A program made the translations under genes and the position numbers. The notes under the pieces were generated by a model. It ran no database searches. It was given only the letters and a program-made list of their open reading frames with translations, and was not told where the DNA came from. This document shows positions 10,653-22,859 of a stretch of 64,000 nucleotides of DNA, piece after piece. Numbering within the stretch: position 1 is the stretch's first letter; every line of letters starts with the position of its first letter. The stretch is from Saposhnikovia divaricata (taxonomy: Eukaryota > Streptophyta > Magnoliopsida > Apiales > Apiaceae), in contig CM071597.1 of the NCBI GenBank assembly GCA_036435485.1, forward strand, positions 147,619,647 through 147,683,646, written 5' to 3'.

Positions 10653-12160
10653 CGATGCTTGTCCTCAAGCATAAACAAATATAACTATATACAACTAACT
10701 AGTACCACTTCCGTAGGTGATCACGGTTGCATTTGGCATATGCAACAAACCCTTTAAACCCCTAGGCCGCCCTAGTGGACGAGTGAGGTCTCGTGAGGGC
10801 CTATAACGAATGTACCCACAAAATCCAATACAATGCAATGCATGAATGCAACTAATATGAAAATGCAATGATCCCCTTGAACTAACCAAAACCAACTAGC
10901 AAACAAATATCACAAAGAATGCAACTAACTCCAAATAAAGCTCTACTAAGTCCCCGTATACTAACAATACATGAACAGAAACGTGCGTGTGTGCGATGTT
11001 CATCAGAAATACTCCAAAAACTAGATCAAAATCATACCTATTCTTCGCCAAGACAATCACAAGCTTATAAATAGAATAGACTGTAGACACTTCATAACCT
11101 AGGAATACCTCCATCCTCATCTGAGTTAGCCAGAATTTCATGCTTTATTACTAATAACTACGACACATAATACTATATACAATAACGCATGCTTATTTAA
11201 CCGTACGATGGATGAGACCCCTAAAGGCTTATACAATAATACCCATGTAGCGAGCGTTAGGTTAGTGGATCCCAGACTATAAAAGTCTTATGTCACTAGG
11301 CACAAAATCCCCGCAAACTTAATTGCTCGAGTATTAAAGAGCTCACCCTAGTTAATTCTGCATTTAACAATTGAAACTTTTGACTCTTTTTTTTTCTTTT
11401 CTCTTTTTTTTTTCTATTTTTTTTTCTACTTTTTTTTTTTCATATATGCCATCTGGAATGAGAATTCTCAATTCCAACCCTAGACTACTCATATAAATAT
11501 GAGCCGCCTACTAGCCATTTGACACATAACAATTAGCATGAAATCCCTGGTTCCCCCAAACTTAGACTTAAGTGATCCAACGCCATCAAGGGAATAACGA
11601 AAATTCTAAATATAATCAAGTGATTAAATCTAAAACAACCAAACAAGCATGACCTCAACCTAGCCCAAAAGCAAATGATGAGACTGTGTAAAAGTTTTGT
11701 TTCTGAAAAATGCAAGTCAATTCCATAAGAACTATAAATCAACCCTCTATTCATCATTACCACACTCAATTAGACATCTACCTACCAATCAGAATAGTTC
11801 GTTCTAAGGAATCATGAAAAATGCATGCCTTGCAAATGCAACTATATGAACTCACATGGTATACAAAAATAAAAATAGAATGTCCTATATGAAACAAACG
11901 TAGATAACACGAACATACATGCATGAACTACAACTAATATGAAAAATATGATATCTATATGAACACAATAACACATAGTAACAAATAACTACAAATACAC
12001 TACTTATCTCCCAAACCACCCCCAAACTTGAAAGATTCAATGTCCGCATTGAATGGAAGTAAATACGAGGAATAGTAGAACATACCTACTCATCGAAATC
12101 ACATGGGTTGCCTCCCACGAAGTGCTGTCGTTAACGTCATTTAGCCGGACAAATATGATT
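10653..12160 (-). other. Non-coding 3' region of element B
   Basis: About 1.5 kb between the pol remnant and the polypurine tract with no convincing coding frame. It holds a pyrimidine-rich run on the + strand (about 11380-11440, poly-T with C) and a GGGTTGCCTCCCACGAAG-type motif on the minus strand near 12105-12122 that is common downstream of pol in plant gypsy elements. Athila elements often carry a long 3' spacer or a decayed env-like ORF here; I see no env-like features. Confidence 0.6.
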
Positions 12161-12164
12161 CAAA

Positions 12165-13256
12165 TCATGGTGGCTCGAAGATCGCATTTGACTTGTCCTT
12201 ATCAGAAAGACCATTCACCCATTGGTTGACAACCTTCTTGCTATCATCCCACATCTTTTCTAAATCAAACTTTACCTTGACACTTCCTCCAATCGATTTT
12301 TTCTTTTTCTTCTTCACACCTCTAAGGTGTTTATGCATCACAGTTGATTGACAAGAACCCTCTTCTACCTCATCATCCATGATCCACCTTCTTAACACAT
12401 TATCTTGACACACTTTAAAAATCACCGACTCATCATTCAGAAGGACATACTTCAAATGGGATGGAAGTTTTCTGAGCTTGACATTCGAGAGATCTTGAAT
12501 TGAAGAACTGCCAATAGAATCACTGATGTGATGCTTTAGCATGTGCGTGTCTGACTTTTCGCTCAACAACTGATCAAACTTCTTTCTCTGACCCGTATCA
12601 ACCATGTCCACACTGAAACACTCTTCAACCTATGTCGGAAATTTCATGGCCTTGAACACATTAAAGGTGACATTTTGATCTTGCACCCTCATTGTAAGCT
12701 CTCATTTTTGTACATCGATCAAAGTACGACCCGTAGCTAGAAAAGGCCTTCCCAAGATTATGGGAATCCTCTTGTCTTCTTCGAAATCTAGAATCACAAA
12801 ATTGGAAGGAAATATGAGCTTATCAACCTTCACCAGGACATCCTCTACTATACCCTTCGAATAAGTGATCGTCCTATCAGCCAACTGCAAAGAGATGTTG
12901 TTTGGCTTCGGATCAGGCAGACCAAATTTCTTGAAAATCGACAAGGGCATGAGATTAATGCTAGCTACCAAATCACATAAGCATTTGTCAAAAGACAACT
13001 TCCCAATGGTGCATGGAATTGTAAAACTTCCTGGATCATTAAGTTTAGGAGGCAATTTCTGTTGCAACACCGCACTGCACTCTTCTGTCAATGCCACTAT
13101 TTCAAATTCTTCCAACCTTCTCTTTCGTGACAAAATATCCTTCATGAACTTTGCATATCTCGGCATCTGCTCCAGTGCTTCAACAAAAGGAATGTTAATG
13201 GACAGTTTCTTGAAGACATCCATAAACTTCTGAAACTGTTTTTCTTGATCTTATTT
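12165..13256 (-). pseudogene. Element B pol remnant: protease joined to integrase start
   Basis: Minus strand. The upstream part is an aspartic protease: KLPPKLNDPGSFTIPCTIG, then CDLVASINLMPLSIFKKFGL (the catalytic D-x-G-A motif reads DLVAS, so the Gly is lost), then IPIILGRPFLATGRTLIDV. After a stop the linker to reverse transcriptase follows (RVQDQNVTFNVFKAMKFPT, VEECFSVDMVDT, LPSHLKYVLLNDES). It then passes directly into IFKVCQDNVLRRWIMDDEVE, which resembles the start of the integrase zinc-binding region. The whole reverse transcriptase and RNase H (roughly 2 kb) are therefore deleted in frame. A lysine-rich tail ends near 12165. Confidence 0.82.
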
Positions 13257-13911
13257 CTACAAGCATTGAGGATATGGAGGAGGAGGATAGATCTGATTCA
13301 CCAACTTCTGCTTCGGAGGAGTGTTTTCAGTAGAATTTTGCTTTTGAAGTCTTTTTGGGAATGGAGGGGGTGGATAGATCTGATTGCTCCCTGTAGACTG
13401 CTTTGGAGTAGATGTTTCAGCAAAGGTTTTGCCTTTTTCCGCTTCGCCATCCAACTGATCAGCTGCCAATTCAGAATTTGCCATTTCTTTATTTGCACAA
13501 GCCTCCACCTACTGGTTCTTGATATCTTCGTCTTCCTCAGCTGCTAATTTTTGATCCCTCGAGACTTTTCCAGATCTCAAAGTAACTGCGTTTACCTATT
13601 CCTTGACTTCTCTTCTTCCTGGATTAGCCTCCGTATCGCTAGGAAGAGTTCATTGTTGCCTACTAAGTAAGGCACTTGCAAGCTGCCCCATCTGGTTCTC
13701 CAAGGTCTTGAGAGTAACTGTCTGGCTTTTAACCATCAACCTCAACTCATCCAATTCTGATTTTTCATTAGAATATTGCCCTGCATTAGCCTGAGGCTGT
13801 TGCTGAAAACCTGGAGGTTGGAATGGTTGCCTTGGAGCATACTGCTGCTTGAATGGAGCCCTGATTGAATGTCCAAGCTCTAAATTGTTGATAAGGCTGT
13901 TGTTGTTGTTG
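13257..13911 (-). pseudogene. Element B gag, C-terminal part
   Basis: Minus strand, with several stops. It reads a Gln-rich stretch (FQQQPQANAGQ), then SELDELRLMVKSQ, LENQMGQLASAL, PSDTEANPGRREVKE and VNAVTLRSGK, followed by a Pro-rich linker with two copies of NQIYPPPP. LENQMGQLA and AVTLRSGK are hallmark blocks of Athila-type gag. It is separated from the N-terminal part (21670-22720) by a solo LTR and by element C. Confidence 0.85.
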
Positions 13912-13916
13912 AGCGT

Positions 13917-15486
13917 TGTTTACACAAAATCACGCAAGCGTACGTGGTCACAAGTAATATAGATAGAAGTCAAGTTCGTTCCCACAAAGATCTGGTTATG
14001 GTTCTATTTAGTAAATATGCCTATGCAACAATGTATGGTTTTAATCCACTGCTAAGACAAATAACAATTTGAGGTTTTTAATTATCTAAATTAAACTAAG
14101 CTGCAAATTATTAAACTAAGAATTACTTAACTAATGAGAATTAAAATCTAATTACTTATGCAAGATAAACCATGGGATCCTAACTTCATTAAATACTTCG
14201 CTTAGATCTGACGCCTTTAATCACTATATGCAATGGTTATGATATCTGATCGGATAACACGAAACAAGTATACGCTACTTCTCAGTATACGAATACCAAA
14301 CTAAACATACATCCACAAAAGAGATAGAAGATGAATAGACAACAATTATGCTTAGACCCTATATGTCTATAGAATTTGAAAACATAACGGTTGAAGAACA
14401 AGTTATCCATAAAGATCACATAGGGAAATATAAGTATTTTCATCTCATACTACGAATCATGTTGATAAACAATCATGAACCTATGCTAGTATGGCAAGTT
14501 CTAAATCTCAAGATCCACTTTCACTTCACAAGAGATTAACAAATTAGATGTTCGCGACGCATCTATCAATTAAGCACAACCATACAAGGATATCAGATAT
14601 ACATCACACACAGATCTTTAAAGCAATCAAGATACTAAAGCTCCATAAATAAATCCGTTAGAATCCCATGACAACGATTAGCCCATAATTGAACCACTCG
14701 TCATCATGGGATCTGATGAAACCATGATAAAAACAAAGTATGAAAAGATACAAATAAAACTAAGTAATTGATATGTAATGGTGTGTGTTTTTTTTTTCTG
14801 TCCCCCAAGATGTGTATTTATAGCCTCAATTTGCCTCTCCATCATGCAATTGCCGTTTTAGAGTTGGAATAGGAGTATGGCAATTTCCACTCTTGAATGA
14901 GAATAGAATTGCAAATTCCATGTGTAGATCTGATTCTGAAATGTTCTAGCCGCCCAGAGCAATTACCATACTTATTAGAAGTAGGAATTCTGGCAATTTC
15001 CTGTTTAGAATTGAATTCTGGCAATTTCTGTTGATTCTATTTTGAAGGAAAATTTTCTTCAATAATTCTGGACTCCGGACCACCTTAGAATGATAGAAAA
15101 TTCCGTTATCTTCGCGTGGGCAGTTGAATCGTCCAAAACGGACTTGTAGAACTCAAGATATGGCCAAAACAAAATCAGAAATTCTGGCTGATTTTTCACC
15201 CGCTGACTGCTACTGTTCATTTCGCTGATTTTGCTGATTTTGCTCTATTTTCTTCGTTTTAACTCCGATTTTCATTCCGTTTCTTCTGGCTCTCTCGCAA
15301 TTTGATGTACTGTTATTCTTTAAGCTCAAAACCCACCATTTAAGCATGGAAAACATCATCCCACATCCGACTCTTATTCCTGCACAAATTCACTAAAAAC
15401 ACATCAAAAACACCACATACTGGAGTTCAAGTCATCAATTCAAGCCGATACGAAGCATTCCAAGTGGATATAAAATCCACTTATCA
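13917..15486 (-). repeat. Solo LTR of an Athila-like element inside element B gag
   Basis: Starts TGTTTACACAAAATCACGCA and ends CCACTTATCA, so it is clearly related to the LTRs of B but more diverged from them than they are from each other (it has a unique GC-poorer middle part). It is flanked by gag of B on both sides with no internal domain. The flanking pentamers are AGCGT and AGCAC, which may be a decayed TSD. It represents LTR-LTR recombination of a separate insertion. Confidence 0.8.
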
Positions 15487-15506
15487 AGCACCTTGAGTAT
15501 TGCTCC

Positions 15507-16762
15507 TGTAGCATCCCAAAATCCAAGGTACAGATCTGGGGCCACGATTCACTAACAATATTGTACAACCCTGGATATAAACAACATATAATAATAAAAA
15601 CCCCTTAACCAAGATCACATACAGGTTATGGTATGAAACAACTGTCAAATTACTATTACAATCCAACCTCAGAATAAAATGATATACAATTTCTATGAAT
15701 AAATAAAATTACTGTCTAACTGAATATCCAACCTTGATGAATTTCCAATCCGATCGCCTCCTCTCGCTGCTGGTACAACTCTGGATATAAACAACATATA
15801 ATAATAAAAACCCCTTAACCAAGATCGCATACAGGTTATGGTATGAAACAACTATCAAATTACTATTACAATCCAACCTCAGAATAAAATGATATACAAT
15901 TTCTATGAATAAATAAAATAACTGTCTAATTGAATATCCAACCTTGACGAATTCCCAACCCGATCGCCTCCTCTCGCTGCTGGTACAACTCGCCTGATTG
16001 CATACACACCCTGATTATATACACACACACACACACACACACACTTACACACATGTATATATATAACCCAATTGATTTATAATCAAAATCCCCAAATCTC
16101 ATCTTCTTCTCTTCTTTCTTTCCCCCATTTTCTCTCTCCCCGTTATCTTCCTCTCAGCTGAGTTTGTTTCCCCAATTGGGCTTGGCCCAATTCTAATTAT
16201 ATTACTACTCCATTCATCTCGGCCCAACTAAAACACTACTTATTCGCTTTTAATACTAATAAACATTTTTTTTTCAAATCGAAATTAAATAGAAAATATC
16301 ATTTTTAAAATTGAATAATATAAATTACGAGCACGCACATATTTTTAAAATATTTTTCGGATAAAAATGAATTAAATATGGATTTTACAAGTTTTGGTAC
16401 TTTAAATACAATAAAATTCTTAAAATTATTTTAAATTACCACAACACCCAATTTAATTCACCCAACCATTGTAAAAACTAAATAATATTATAAATATAAT
16501 ATTACAAGAGATTTCATGATTTTTAATAATTCTGATAATTTTATAAAAATTTTAGAAGGTCAATAATGCATGATTTAAACATATTTAAATCCTCAAAAAT
16601 ACAAATAAAAATACACAGACCATCACAACCCACACAAATCATCATGCAAACACATAAACACGACTTCACATATATTGCACCTTCCAATAATAATCACATA
16701 ATAATATCCATAATTTATATTAAATAATTATTTCTAATTTCGAAATTTTATAGGACGTTATA
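15507..16762 (-). repeat. 3' LTR of element C, with internal tandem duplication
   Basis: Matches the 5' LTR at 20630-21664 closely but is about 220 bp longer. The extra length is a direct duplication: the stretch from CTGGATATAAACAACATATA (about 15570) to TCGCTGCTGGTACAACT (about 15780) is repeated at about 15780-15990. A CA microsatellite near 16020-16044 is also longer than in the partner. Confidence 0.9.
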
Positions 16763-16777
16763 TCCTTCCCTCTTAAT
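16763..16777 (-). other. Polypurine tract of element C
   Basis: On the minus strand CTATTAAGAGGGAAGGA lies directly before the TATAACGTCC start of the LTR. It is preceded by GAGGACAGGATC, the usual end-of-pol context in this gypsy group. Confidence 0.8.
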
Positions 16778-19700
16778 AGGATCCTGTCCTCAGAATCAAT
16801 CCTAAGGACATATGCCACAATACTTCTCAAATATCTTGCTTTCGCTTCCCAGGTTGTATCTTTCAACCTCTAGGATTCCATCATACCATCTCATAAATTT
16901 ATAAGCTCATTCCGTGAGCCCTCAATTTCCGAAATAACCTTAAGCTTTTGTTTCCGAGTCTTTTTAACTCTAAACGTTTATCACACGTGAACGAATATCT
17001 TTTCCCCAAAAATCAATGACTCTTTCGCATAATGAACTATACCCTGCATCAAAACTATATTACCACGTCAATCCTTCGCAATAATACCACCATGCAATTA
17101 GCCATAATATACGATGACCTACACTTGGTATAATTCCCACGCTTTACTTATAACCACATGATTTCAAATAGAACTTCGAGAAAAGAATCTCAAGAAATCC
17201 TTCAATCGTTTCTACTCCATTTTCATGGACTATGTCGATCGAGAAGGGAATGATTAAGAAATTTCGATCTGATTTTAATCCCATTATTCTACCGAGTACC
17301 AAATCTGGAAACTTAACATCATTCTGTCCATTCTCAGTCGCATCCTAGCAATCGGATACTACAATCAACACGTACATCCTTAGATGCACATCAAGCATAA
17401 TTCAATTAACAACTCGATTCTCACTCTTATAAAATATTCTGGTTTGCTAAATCTTTGCGAAACATAGCCTCGATTATTTGCAAATTTTGATAGCTAATAT
17501 ACTTGTCACCTTGATTGTGACTTCACTCAATACAAGAACAAGATTGAAATATCCAATTTATTACCAATCCTCACGAGGTCACAACTTCACTCGATACTAA
17601 TCATGAAACAATTCTTCAACAATTTCCAACAAGCTCCCGCTTTTATCAACATGAGTATTCAACTTAATACGCATCACCACTTATTGACATAACCTAAAAG
17701 GAGCTTTCCTCAAATAAAACTTTGCGAAAAGAATATTAAGAAATTCCCAATCATTTTTACTCCTCTTTCACGTGCAATGTTACTCGAGAAGGGAATAATT
17801 AGAAAATTTCTATCCATCTTTCATCTCGTTGTTTTACTGAGTAACTATTTCGAACTGATAACCATTTTCCTTAAATCACATATATTTCTTTTCGCAGCAC
17901 TATCCCGCGTCTCCTGAAATCAACTTTCGAATCACATTTTTGAATACTTAACGAGTTTCCAAATTTAACTTTACACGTTACATCTTCAACATTTAACACC
18001 ACTCATATTAACCACAAACTCATGACTTTCAAAATTCACATTAAGATCCATGTGTCAAATTTTCTTACTTTTCTTGGAAACTCTTAAAATCACTCTCGAT
18101 TGATTTTCATATGCTTCATGAGTCTTCAATCATCTTGATATGGGATCTACGATCATATTAAATTCTTCTTCTGAATGTCGTTTAAAATCTTACTCATTGG
18201 AATATGCTTTGACTTAATTGTCACCTTTTCAATACCTCCTTCTTGTACAAAACAACTTCATTTCCTTGTTTAACAACTTCTTGATTTGCTTAATCGTTAA
18301 AACCTCTATGTTGTTTCCGACCTCAAAACACCGCCTTTACCTTTCTCAAAAATCAAGATCTCATTTCTTTATCCTCACAATTTGCTTGCATTTTTTTGTT
18401 AGGAAATAAATCTAAATATGGATCGTATTTAACTCTTTTTCTAGTTATTACAGACAACTCCTACTAACTTTCTTCATAGCCATTTTTAATTTCTAGATTC
18501 TTAATAGTCATAAAAGTAGTCCTGCCACTCTCTTCATAAATTCCCAAGATTGATATGATATTATTCTTGACAAAAACTCCCATATTTCTAAGCTCATAAC
18601 ATATAGCTTTGACTTCTAACTCGGCTTCTTGTTACCACACTACCCTTCTGGTTACAGCCACAACTTCCCACATTTATCTTAATAAAATCTCTAGGGATTC
18701 TTCTCTCGAAATCTTATTTTATAGCCATGGGCTCTCGTCAACCTCTGCTAATTTTGTTTCTATAGGCAACTACAGTGCCCTTTCTCTTCTAACTCCACAT
18801 CTTCAGGATTCCCCATTCTTTTCTTAACTAAATTTTATATGTCTTCTATTTAATCACTTCTGGAAACTTTCTGGTTTCTCTGCCTTCCTCCTTATTGACA
18901 TTTTATTCCATTTTGGTCAACTTTCTACCATCCTTGATAATCATGACTTTCTACACTGACTTGCATAAGTTATTTACTCCACATAATCACCTTACCCCTC
19001 ATTCAATTCTGATTCTTCTTGATAATTCTTACAAACCATTACGTTTCACTTCACTCTGCTTTATCCAAGTCATCCTTCTTGTTTCTAACATCTTATGTCC
19101 AACAACGGCTCAAACATTCAAAAACTTATGATATTCTATCTACTATCTTTGCCATGTCCAAAACAATCTCTCTTCAGCATTGAACATCTCATACCCAACA
19201 TCTTCGTCACCATTCTATTTTCATCCTTTAACCGTATCTGTAATTATGTGCTTTTCTTTGTTGTCCCCTTTTCCTTTATTCAATTCTCATTATCCACAAA
19301 TCTTGTCCATGATTTATTGGTCCAACAAATATTCCAATTTGGCATGGCATATCTGCCTTAATCACTATATTCTTAAACTTGCACAACCAATTCTTCGTCA
19401 GTGCATTTATAGTTTCTATCATTTAAGATGTCGTGATGCCTATCTTCGCATCCCTTCATCACTAGAAATTTTCAAATCATCGAATTTCTAACAAAGAAGG
19501 TTAATAAAATGAATGGGCATCAAGTATGAATATACACTGAGTTTATTTGATAAAGCTTTTATAAAGGAGTTTAACCGAGAGATCAATATGATCTTTTGAA
19601 CTATTATCAGGTTGTATTTATCACTTGGTTAACCACCACAGTACATAAAGATGGCCAGTCTTTAGTACCTTCATGACAAACACAATCAGTGGTGTCCCAC

Positions 19701-20610
19701 TGGACTTCTATCACAAGGATAAGATGTCCCTGAATCCCTATCTACATAGGTTGTTCATCTCAACTGGAATAAAGAAATTCAAGCATTTATGATAATGGAA
19801 GGGATTCAAGAGTTTCAAAAATCTTCATGTAAAATTGAATCAAGTACTCTCTGAAAAATCAGATATTTCTGAAAGAACGAGATTGAAGTTGACTAAATCT
19901 GAATACGAAACTCATCATCGATTGAGGTATAAAAGAATTTTTAATAGATGCTTCAATGATTGATCAAGCAAACATTCAAGAAATTCGTAATTATTCATAA
20001 CCTCACTCTTATCGACTAATCACTAATATACTTAGCTGCCAAAACCGACCTGACAATAATGAGTTGAATAAATAAGAATATCTCAATTCATTCTCGATTT
20101 TGGACCGTTATTGCGCAACGAATGCCTCAACAACGATACCAACCGGGAATTAATTTACGATAATTCAGAAGAAGACTAAGAAATTTCTTTAAGCAATGAA
20201 TTTGAATGAATCAACGATTAAGGGTGTACAACTACACTCAACTTCCAATTCTTGCTAATAATCGCTTCCCACTTCGCATTCTTAACCTTCTCGTAAAATC
20301 TCCGAAACGTTCACATCGAAACTAATATCGTAGAAAGTTCTAGATTCTACGCAAAAATCTTGAGATAACGTCCCCCGGACTGATAGCTCCAGCTGTCCTC
20401 TTAGCTTATACTACTTCGGGTTCGCTGTTTAGCTCATACCTCAATCCTTAAACGATTCAAACTCCCACTCACGCGATATGTCGAAAGACCGTATGACGTC
20501 GTAATACTCGTCGAAGTATCCTAAGGCGATCTTTATCCTAAATCGTTCTACCCGATGACTATCTTATACACGTATCCTAACCCTCCTAATCTGTTTCAGT
20601 GACCATAACC
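16778..20610 (-). other. Interior of element C, no intact genes
   Basis: About 3.8 kb between the polypurine tract and primer site. The longer open stretches on the + strand (18218-19491) are antisense to the element and have no recognisable domains. The minus strand shows only the chromodomain-like trace next to 16880. A segment at about 20035-20100 (minus) is clearly similar to 37765-37825 (+), so the interior shares sequence with the LTR-like insert in element E. Confidence 0.6.
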
Positions 20611-20628
20611 TGTAGCTCTGATACCAAC
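20611..20628 (-). other. Primer binding site of element C (tRNA-iMet)
   Basis: The minus strand reads TTGGTATCAGAGCTACAG two bases inside the LTR end CTACA. TGGTATCAGAGC is complementary to the 3' end of plant initiator tRNA-Met. Confidence 0.93.
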
Positions 20629-20629
20629 T

Positions 20630-21664
20630 TGTAGCATCCCAAAATCCGGGGTACAGATCTGGGGCCACGATTCACTAACAATATTATACCACCCTGGATA
20701 TAAACAACATATAATAATAAAAACCCATTAACCAAGATCGCATACAGGTTATGGTATGAAACAACTGTCAAATTATTATTACAATCCAACCTCAGAATAA
20801 AATGATATACAATTTCTATGAATAAATAAAATCACTGTCTAACTGAATATCTAACCTTGACGAATTCCCAACCCGATCGCCTCCTCTCGCTGTTGGTACA
20901 ACTCGCCTGATTGCATACACACCCTGATTATATACACGCACACACTTACACACATGTATATATATAACCCAATTGATTTATAATCAAAATCCCCAAATCT
21001 CATCTTCTTCTCTTCTTTCTTTCCCCCATTTTCTCTCTCTCCGTTATCTTCCTCTCAGCTGAGTTTGTTTCCCCAATTGGGCTTGGCCCAATTCTAATTA
21101 TATTAGTACTCCATTCATCCCGGCCCAACTAAAACACTACTTATTCGCTTTTAATACTAATAAACATTTTTTTTTTCAAATCGAAATTAAATAGAAAATA
21201 TCACTTTTAAAAATAAAGAATATAAATTACGAGCACGTACGTATTTTTAAAATATTTTTCGGATAAAAATGAATTAAATATGGATTTTACAAGTTTTGGT
21301 ACTTTAAATACAATAAAATTCTTAAAATTATTTTAAAATACCACAACACCCAATTTAATTCACCCAACCATTGTAAAAACTAAATAATATTATAAATATA
21401 ATACTACAAGAGATTTCATGATTTTTAATAATTCTGATAATTTTATAAAATTTTTAGAAGGTCAATAATGCATGTTTTAAACATATTTAAATCCTCAAAA
21501 ATACAAATAAAAATACACAGACCATCACAACCCACACAAATCATCATGCAAACACATAACCACAACTTCACTTATATTGCACCTTCCAACAATAATCACA
21601 TAATAATATCCATAATTTATATTAAATAATTATTTCTAATTTCGAAATATTCTATGACGTTATA
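20630..21664 (-). repeat. 5' LTR of element C
   Basis: 1,035 bp, running TGTAGCATCCCAAAATCC to TATGACGTTATA on the + strand. Partner of 15507-16762, from which it differs by scattered substitutions and by lacking the 210-bp duplication. It carries a CT-rich segment and conserved AT-rich U3-like sequence, no gene. Confidence 0.93.
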
Positions 21665-21669
21665 GCTCC

Positions 21670-22720
21670 AGCTGAAATTGGGATGATTCCGATTATTTGG
21701 ATGATAAGTGGCTGGAACTAGTGCAGCAGGTCTCTGGAAATTACTCACGAACTGTGCTGACTCAGAAGAGATAGCACACTGATTTGTGTCATGTGCCCCC
21801 GTACTTAGCTCACAAATACTAGCAACCTGCTGAACTCCATAATTAGCAAGAGAATCCACCTTCATCGTAAGAGCCTTCAACTGAGCTGCTATAGCTGTTG
21901 CTGCATCAACTTCAAGGATTCCTGCTACCATGCCTTGAGAAAGTCTCTGAGTTGGATTTTGATATTCATTAGCAGCCATCGTCTCAATAAGATCATAAAC
22001 CTTCGCATAGCTTTTAGCCCATAAAGCTCCACCTGATGCTGCATCTAGCAAAGGTCTAGACTGTGCTCCCAACCCATTGTAGAAACCATTAATAACCATC
22101 CAATCAGGCATACCATGATGAGGACACTTACGAAGCATCTCCTTGTATCGTTCCCAAGCCTCACACAAAGATTCTCCAGATTGCTGCTGAAATTGAGTAA
22201 GAGCGTTCCTTATTGCTGCAGTTTTCGCCATGGGAAAGAATTTAGTAAGAAACTTCTGAGCAAGATCCTCCCAAGTAGTAATGGAACCGGCTGGTAAGGA
22301 GTGTAACCAGCCTTTAGCCTTATCCTTAAGAGAGATTGGGAAAAGTCTCAATTTGATATCATCATCCGACATACCATTGAACTTAAAGGTGTCACAAATC
22401 TCGATGAAATCCCTGATGTGCATATTAGGATCCTCCGTAGAAGCACCCCCAAACTGAACCGAATTCTAAACCATCTGAATTGTGCTAGGCTTGATTTCAA
22501 AGTTGTTAGCTGCAATAGCTGGCCTGACAATGCTAGATTGGATGTCATTGATCTTCGGCTGAGAATAGTCCTTCAAAGCCTTAACTGCTTCTGCAACTGC
22601 TGCTGTTGTTTCTCCTATCTTAACTGTTTCTTTAATCTTCTTTTCTACAGCTTTCTTTACCACTGGTTTTGTTGTTTCCTCTTTCTCTTTATCCTTACAA
22701 ACTTGAGAACGTGTTCGCAT
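21670..22720 (-). pseudogene. Element B gag, N-terminal and capsid part
   Basis: Minus strand, starting with MRTRSQVCKDKEKEETTKPV and a Lys-rich coiled segment. One in-frame stop (TAG near 22466) follows at SSTIQMV-type sequence. It continues through FIEICDTFKFNGMSDDDIKL, RLFPISLKDKAKGWLHSLP, TTWEDLAQKFLTKFFPMAKT, and ESLCEAWERYKEMLRKCPHH, the capsid core of a plant gypsy gag. It reaches NHPNFSW at 21670, where element C interrupts it; the next few codons continue at 15487-15506 on the other side of C. Apart from the one stop this part is well preserved. Confidence 0.92.
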
Positions 22721-22835
22721 ACACGTACTAGTACCTGAAACACCACGAACAAACAGACTAAGTAAGAAATCCGAGTCAGTGAACGCTAACGATAACTGAT
22801 GACAAGCACATAAACTAAAAATAAAACATCGATGA

Positions 22836-22853
22836 TCCCCGACAGCGGCGCCA
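22836..22853 (-). other. Primer binding site of element B (tRNA-Asp type)
   Basis: The minus strand reads TGGCGCCGCTGTCGGGGA just inside the 5' LTR. TGGCGCCGTTGCCGGGGA-like sites pair with tRNA-Asp and are typical of Athila and related plant gypsy elements. The spacing to the LTR end is a few bases (AAGTTTT). Confidence 0.9.
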
Positions 22854-22859
22854 AAAACT

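Larger units (their letters stand above)
15507..21664 (-). mobile_element. Element C: Ty3/gypsy retrotransposon with decayed interior
   Basis: Minus-strand LTR element of 6,158 bp with perfect TSD GCTCC (15502-15506 and 21665-21669), interrupting the gag of B. LTRs run TGTAGCATCCC...GACGTTATA. The 5' LTR is 20630-21664, the 3' LTR 15507-16762. The primer site next to the 5' LTR matches tRNA-iMet; a purine tract precedes the 3' LTR. The 3.9-kb interior has no readable gag or pol, only a trace of a chromodomain-like tail (KDTTWEAKARYL) before the purine tract. It is either very degenerate or a non-autonomous derivative. Confidence 0.92.

Noticed and set aside
18218..19491. Run of overlapping open frames on the + strand inside element C
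   Set aside because: They are antisense to the element, rich in Ser, Leu, Phe and Ile as expected for AT-rich, CT-biased DNA, and match no family I know.
20611..20628. tRNA-like sequence
   Set aside because: Short matches to tRNA 3' ends here and at 22836, 25079 and 56595 are retrotransposon primer sites; no tRNA cloverleaf is present around them.
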